Assembly: GCA_937896265.1 (NCBI GenBank)
Contig: CALBMD010000354.1
Location: 1 to 7,544, forward strand
Direction: 5' to 3'
Length of the DNA: 7,544 bases
DNA from: an uncultured Pseudomonadota bacterium
GTDB taxonomy: Bacteria > Bdellovibrionota_B > Oligoflexia > Oligoflexales > Bog-1112
A program made the translations under genes and the position numbers. Below the pieces are notes generated by a model. That model saw nothing but the letters and a program-made list of their open reading frames with translations. It was not told where the DNA came from and made no database searches. Shown one piece after another: positions 5,101 to 7,544 of the stretch (position 1 is its first letter; every line of letters begins with the position of its first letter).

Positions 5101-7230
5101 CAAAATCACTTAGCTTCTGATTCTAGCGCCTTAACTAAAGCACAAGCTGCTCTAGTTACCGATCAAAATAGCTTAAACCAAGCTCAAAATAACCTACGGG
5201 TTGATAGTGAAGCACTTACCAAAGCACAAGCTACCTTAGATGCTGATAATACGAAGCTAGCCAGCGCTCAAACAGCTCTAAACACTGCTAGCGAAGCCTT
5301 AACTAAAGCACATCAAATTGTAGTTGAAGACACAACAAAGCTAGTCAGTGCTCAACAAACTTTGGCCGCTGATACGGATAAGCTCCATGCTGCTCAAAAT
5401 AATCTTGAAGTTCACACCAAAGAATTAGTTGCTGCTCAGACAAGTTTAAGCCAAGCCCAAGATAATCTGCATCATGCTCAAGATGCTCTGACTGCAGATA
5501 TGAAAGCCTTTGATGCTGCTCAAACGGGATTAGCTGACGCCAATACTGCCCTTCATCAAGCTCAAGACACCTTGACTTCTGATTCTGCAAAATTGGCTAC
5601 TGCCCAAACGGTCTTTGACAAAGCAACAGCAGATCTGCATGCAGCTCAGGATAACCTAACAAGTGACTCTAGCAAATTGGCTGCAGCTCAACACGCCCTT
5701 GAAGTAGCTGCAGATAATTTGCATCATGCTCAAAACATCTTAGCTTCTGATCAAGTTAAATTGACTGACGCTCAACATGCCCTCGATGCTGCCAATGATG
5801 GCTTACATCATGCTCAAGAGACTTTAGCCGCTGATCAAGTAAAACTGGCTGACACTCAGCACGCGTTAGATAGTGCTCATGGTGTTTTACACCACGCTGA
5901 AGAAGCCTTAACTACTGACCAGGTAAAATTAGCTGATGCTCAACATAACTTCGATAACGCTAGCGACTCTTTGCAAAGCGCACAGACTAACTTAGACGCT
6001 CACCAGGTCGAATTAGCTGCGGCTCAACAGGGCCTTAATGAGGCTAATGATGTATTGCACCATGCACAAGATATCTTGGTTGCAGATGAGGTGAAATTAG
6101 CTGACGCTCAACATACATTAGATCATGACACACAGATCTTGCATGATGCGCAAGGATCTTTGCAAGCAGATAGCCAAAGCTTAGCTGATGCACAGCAACA
6201 CCTCGACAATGATACAAGCCATTTAACTGACTTGCAGACTCAACATGATATTGATATCAATCACTTGGCAGAGGCTCAAAGCCATTTTGATAACGCTGTC
6301 AATGGCCTTCATGATGTACAAACCATCTTAGATGCCGACAATCAAAGCCTACAATCAGCTCAAGGCGCTCTGGGTACTGCGGCAGATCATCTGGCGGACA
6401 TCAACCATCAGCTCGATGACTCCAGCACAGCATTGAATGCTGCCCACGCCAACACTGAAGCTGATAGTCAGCTGTTAGCTGATGCTCACCATACTTTAGA
6501 CTCTCATAGCGTCTCTTACGACGCCGCCCATGATCAAACAACAGCTGACAGCCATAGCTTGAGCGATCTCCAAAACCAAGCTGATATTCATAACAATGAT
6601 TTACACAGCGCCCAGGAGCAATTAGCTGTTCATCAGGATTCTTTAGCTGATACTCATTCTAATCTAGAAAATAGCATGACAGCTTTAGACCAAGCTCACT
6701 CTGATTTGGCCTCAGCTCAACAAGGAGAGACAGAAGCTCACAAAGCAACATCAGCTTCGATGCAAGTTGAAGGTGATGCCCACGCACAAACTGTTGCTTC
6801 GCAAGAAAGCTTACAAAATGCACACACTGATACAGAAACAAGCATCCACACAGAACAAAACTATATGGTAGCTCATAACGAAACACCACATAGCCATGAT
6901 GCCATTACTGTTCATCAGGAAGCTTTAGACCATGCAGCTCTTGATGCTCATCATGAGGCCTCTATAGCAGGTTTGAATGAGCTAATGACCTTCGAAGTTC
7001 ATGTAAATGAAGCTCCAATCTTATTGGGCGATAATATTGATAGCGCCAATGCTCATTTAGATAATAGTTGGGTTTCTTCGCATACTGGTGCTGAAACAGC
7101 AACTTGGACAGACCATACTGAAACACCCACAATCGCTCACAATGATACTACCCAAGATACCCACCACGATGATGGTACCATGGGCAATAATATTGCATTT
7201 GAACCAGGGACAACACACCATGCTGCTTAA
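2164..7230 (+). CDS. giant repetitive coiled-coil rod protein, C-terminal part of split gene (1688 aa)
   Basis: No family recognised. The protein is one long alanine-rich helix-former. From codon about 41 to 1566 it is built of 14-residue units of the form AQxxVxxDxKxVxx, with apolar residues at unit positions 1, 5 and 12, the 4-3 spacing of a coiled coil. The rod contains no proline. A Ser/Asp/Gly/Asn/His-rich hinge at codons about 757-790 separates an earlier Val-rich rod from a later Leu- and His-rich rod. The C-terminal ~120 residues contain the first prolines and the only two tryptophans, and end in GNNIAFEPGTTHHAA. There is no cysteine, signal peptide or membrane helix. The nominal start is GTG at 2164 with no Shine-Dalgarno; the next in-frame ATG is at 2242. 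The frame is open back to 2098, so the true start is probably 1142 on an unduplicated allele. Possible roles are an intracellular filament, a scaffold, or a fibre exported without an N-terminal signal. Confidence 0.85.
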   Translation: MQFETDLDAETKAEARVAANIEFEDKMHKAVLSQMDHVRSAQTVVDNNKLELSRLQALVDAHHSKADQATQVVAKDIQDISSAKDKLSLSQQRERQAEDLVKQSRQLVDRAQVALDEDRRIEELAKERFNQLTEDKQGAQANVNARQSDLVSAQSKVEASSKALGDAQTAQTFAKENLNTAKSTVENSNKAVHEAQGLVDADKKAVHEAETRVDASQKAVANTQEQISSDMKVLHDAKSIVDTDTRAINNAQLLVEAENKEVNAIRSQVEADTKDVAHTQTNVDAASRAVNAATSQIESDYKAIANAQSSLDTATKIVHGAQSVVDADTRAAASAQGTVDSAVKTVASAQSVVDADTRAATSAQANVDAATRSVGTAQAQIEVDTKSVSAAQNTFDAAGKSVQASQSQVNTDIKAIAEAQDRIDAATQSVSNAKSVVDSDTRAVADAQNTVDSAGKTLSQAQNVVNNDTKAVYSAKETVNTDAKLVSNAQAKLSADTQAETNAKALVETNTKLVSQTQIIVNNDLKAVTSAQTAVESDKKVVISAQDLVNSDMKEVGRIQSLVEADTKTVNDTKTLITNDTKIASEAKSLVEADTRSVTTAQTQLASDKVSLSQAQNDYSAKLASVNTINNLIKTDTAAVTTAQADYNSKLNITNTADIKVTADKAAVFSAQTDVNTKATAITTAQASINTDNANIAKATAAIAVDNAAIKSAQALVASDTITETNALNEVNADKTTVTNAQLDLDKATTTLNQLLNDDSSGHHKHNDDSGGSKKNNDSNGSDQHLSNGDLKKIAAAQAEVDAAKKVLADAQTKLITDTATYDTAHAKTVTDTNTLAQAETALANDTASLKATQTALAADQIKLDTATNDLATANEVLAKANTILATDTLTANDAHNALSASNDVLTKAQATLNVDNAKLVTATNDANAAQIKVDQAQGTVNADTTNLAKAEAILAADTQSLQKAEATLAADNVKLADAQNHLASDSSALTKAQAALVTDQNSLNQAQNNLRVDSEALTKAQATLDADNTKLASAQTALNTASEALTKAHQIVVEDTTKLVSAQQTLAADTDKLHAAQNNLEVHTKELVAAQTSLSQAQDNLHHAQDALTADMKAFDAAQTGLADANTALHQAQDTLTSDSAKLATAQTVFDKATADLHAAQDNLTSDSSKLAAAQHALEVAADNLHHAQNILASDQVKLTDAQHALDAANDGLHHAQETLAADQVKLADTQHALDSAHGVLHHAEEALTTDQVKLADAQHNFDNASDSLQSAQTNLDAHQVELAAAQQGLNEANDVLHHAQDILVADEVKLADAQHTLDHDTQILHDAQGSLQADSQSLADAQQHLDNDTSHLTDLQTQHDIDINHLAEAQSHFDNAVNGLHDVQTILDADNQSLQSAQGALGTAADHLADINHQLDDSSTALNAAHANTEADSQLLADAHHTLDSHSVSYDAAHDQTTADSHSLSDLQNQADIHNNDLHSAQEQLAVHQDSLADTHSNLENSMTALDQAHSDLASAQQGETEAHKATSASMQVEGDAHAQTVASQESLQNAHTDTETSIHTEQNYMVAHNETPHSHDAITVHQEALDHAALDAHHEASIAGLNELMTFEVHVNEAPILLGDNIDSANAHLDNSWVSSHTGAETATWTDHTETPTIAHNDTTQDTHHDDGTMGNNIAFEPGTTHHAA
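3122..3233 (+). repeat. 84-bp higher-order repeat with 28-nt identical cores
   Basis: A 28-nt stretch at 3122-3149 recurs without change at 3206-3233, 84 bp away, which is two 42-bp units. The pair encodes AQSVVDADTRA twice, with a different unit (AQGTVDSAVKTVAS) between. This is the best DNA-level repeat I noticed in the rod and suggests growth by duplication of two-unit blocks. Confidence 0.85.
4432..4533 (+). other. coding segment for the central flexible hinge of the rod
   Basis: About 34 codons (757-790 of the downstream ORF) encode Asn, Asp, Ser, Gly, His and Lys with almost no apolar residue, for example NDDSSGHHKHNDDSGG. This cannot form a coiled coil and should be a bend or linker. 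A 12-nt element AATGATGACAGC occurs twice 30 bp apart (4432-4443 and 4462-4473), so the hinge probably grew by its own small duplication. Flanking unit markers at 4384 and 4552 are 168 bp apart, four whole units. Confidence 0.75.
5461..6660 (+). other. coding segment for the His-rich 28-residue repeat rod
   Basis: In this part of the rod the repeat becomes a 28-residue (84-bp) pair. Leu replaces Val at the core, and many units end in His-His. LHHA(Q/E) begins at 5719, 5803, 5887 and 6055, all on an 84-bp grid (the copy at 5971 is LQSAQ). Histidine is far more common here than in the first half of the rod. Metal binding or pH-sensitive packing is possible but is inference. Confidence 0.75.
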
Positions 7231-7313
7231 GGCATAGAATCTATTAGAAGGGTGTGTACAGACTACAACGGCAAATCATGTAAGAGCGATTAACAAGCTG
7301 CGCAAGTTCATAT
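7181..7313 (+). repeat. direct repeat copy A: 3' end of the giant gene and its flank
   Basis: This 133-bp stretch contains the last codons of the giant gene, its TAA (7228-7230) and 83 bp of flank. It is repeated at 7408-7544. Aligned, the copies differ by two base substitutions (7191 and 7197, both at third codon positions and silent), a five-base insertion AAAGC in copy B after the stop, and a one-base deletion in copy B matching 7258. The flank holds a short palindromic ATAGAATCTAT but no hairpin with a T-run, so I do not call a terminator. Confidence 0.95.
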
Positions 7314-7397
7314 AATGAAATTATTAAGCATCTCCTATCCACATCAAAAACATACTGAAAATACTAAACAAATTAAGATTTTATTGTTGAAATTTAA

Positions 7398-7457
7398 CGC
7401 GCAGCTGTGGGCAATAACATTGCTTTTGAACCAGGGACAACACACCATGCTGCTTAA
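7398..7457 (+). pseudogene. remnant 3' end of a second gene with the same C-terminal tail
   Basis: In copy B a short frame, open only from 7398 after a TAA at 7395-7397, encodes RAAV followed by GNNIAFEPGTTHHAA and a TAA at 7455-7457. The last 15 residues are identical to the end of the giant protein. The rod that should precede it is missing. A GTG at 7407 could in principle start a 16-residue peptide, but no ribosome site is visible. It is most simply a truncated duplicate of the giant gene's end, or the junction of a deleted paralogue. Confidence 0.5.
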
Positions 7458-7544
7458 GGCAAAGCATAGAATCTATTAGAAGGGTGTGTCAGACTACAAC
7501 GGCAAATCATGTAAGAGCGATTAACAAGCTGCGCAAGTTCATAT
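7408..7544 (+). repeat. direct repeat copy B, truncated by window end
   Basis: This is the second copy of the 3' segment, 94 bp after copy A. It may continue beyond the window, since the match is still perfect at the last base. The 94-bp spacer (7314-7407) is AT-rich and holds no gene, hairpin or recognised element. Confidence 0.95.

Larger units (their letters stand above)
2284..6861 (+). repeat. about 109 tandem 42-bp (14-codon) units in unbroken register
   Basis: The unit-starting Ala (or equivalent) codon recurs at multiples of 42 bp from 2284 to 6820: sampled positions 2284, 2410, 2494, 2578, 2746, 3124, 4384, 4552, 5728, 6064, 6484, 6694, 6778 and 6820 all fit. The span 2284-6820 is 4536 bp, exactly 108 periods. 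The DNA of units has diverged, so the repeat is clear at protein level and only locally strong at base level. Confidence 0.9.
1142..7230 (+). pseudogene. reconstructed giant coiled-coil gene, interrupted by 29-bp duplication
   Basis: Taken together the two ORFs form one gene of 2019 codons once a single 29-bp copy is removed. The order is then: polar disordered head (about 1-270), Asn/Gly/His tract (about 270-310), helical lead-in, long 14-residue-repeat rod, central hinge, His-rich rod and short C-terminal tail. The joint is smooth, since helical sequence on the left (LADLHAKVLQGLKI) runs into helical sequence on the right (EQAAQVQFETDLDAETKAEA). Apart from the duplication the gene has no stop or frameshift in 6 kb, so it has been under selection until very recently or still is. 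It could be a fresh pseudogene, a phase-variable gene in an off state, a gene read by frameshifting, or an assembly error. Confidence 0.65.

Noticed and set aside
2284..6861. The regular short repeats as a CRISPR or VNTR-type non-coding array
   Set aside because: The repeats are in frame, encode a consistent 14-residue motif and lack identical repeats with unique spacers.
3410..6889. Further alternate-frame ORFs in the rod (3410-3619, 5345-5590, 6659-6889)
   Set aside because: Same explanation: short, repeat-derived, no ribosome sites, and overlapping the long coding frame.

Overview
The window looks like bacterial chromosome from an AT-leaning genome. The one gene with a secure family assignment is queE on the minus strand (88-726), a radical-SAM enzyme of the 7-deazaguanine/queuosine pathway. 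This indicates a bacterium that makes queuosine precursors, but the sequence alone does not give a safe phylum. A possible start of another minus-strand gene lies at the extreme left edge.

Between queE and the next gene is a 415-bp AT-rich divergent intergenic region (727-1141). Its queE-proximal part can fold into a nested stem structure in the queE leader. Its right end carries a good Shine-Dalgarno for a rightward gene.

The rest is dominated by one giant rightward gene that is now read as two ORFs, 1142-2143 (333 aa) and 2164-7230 (1688 aa from a GTG with no visible ribosome binding site). The break falls in a perfect 29-bp tandem duplication (2091-2148). Removing one copy joins the two frames exactly into a single 2019-codon protein. 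The joined protein has a polar, probably disordered N-terminus ending in an Asn/Gly/His tract. This is followed by a proline-free coiled-coil rod of about 109 consecutive 14-residue (42-bp) units in unbroken register. A Ser/Asp/Gly/Asn-rich hinge sits in the middle and itself keeps that register. The second half becomes His-rich, and the C-terminus is non-helical. There is no signal peptide, no membrane segment and no cysteine. The function is unknown; a long structural filament or a secreted/surface fibre are the reasonable hypotheses.

Downstream, the last 16 codons and the 3' flank of the giant gene are repeated as a second copy (7408-7544) after a 94-bp spacer, and this copy runs off the window end. 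The only two base substitutions between copies are synonymous and the indels are all after the stop codon. This suggests a family of genes sharing a conserved C-terminal tail, or a local duplication of the gene's end. No tRNA, rRNA, CRISPR array, transposase or convincing intrinsic terminator was seen.
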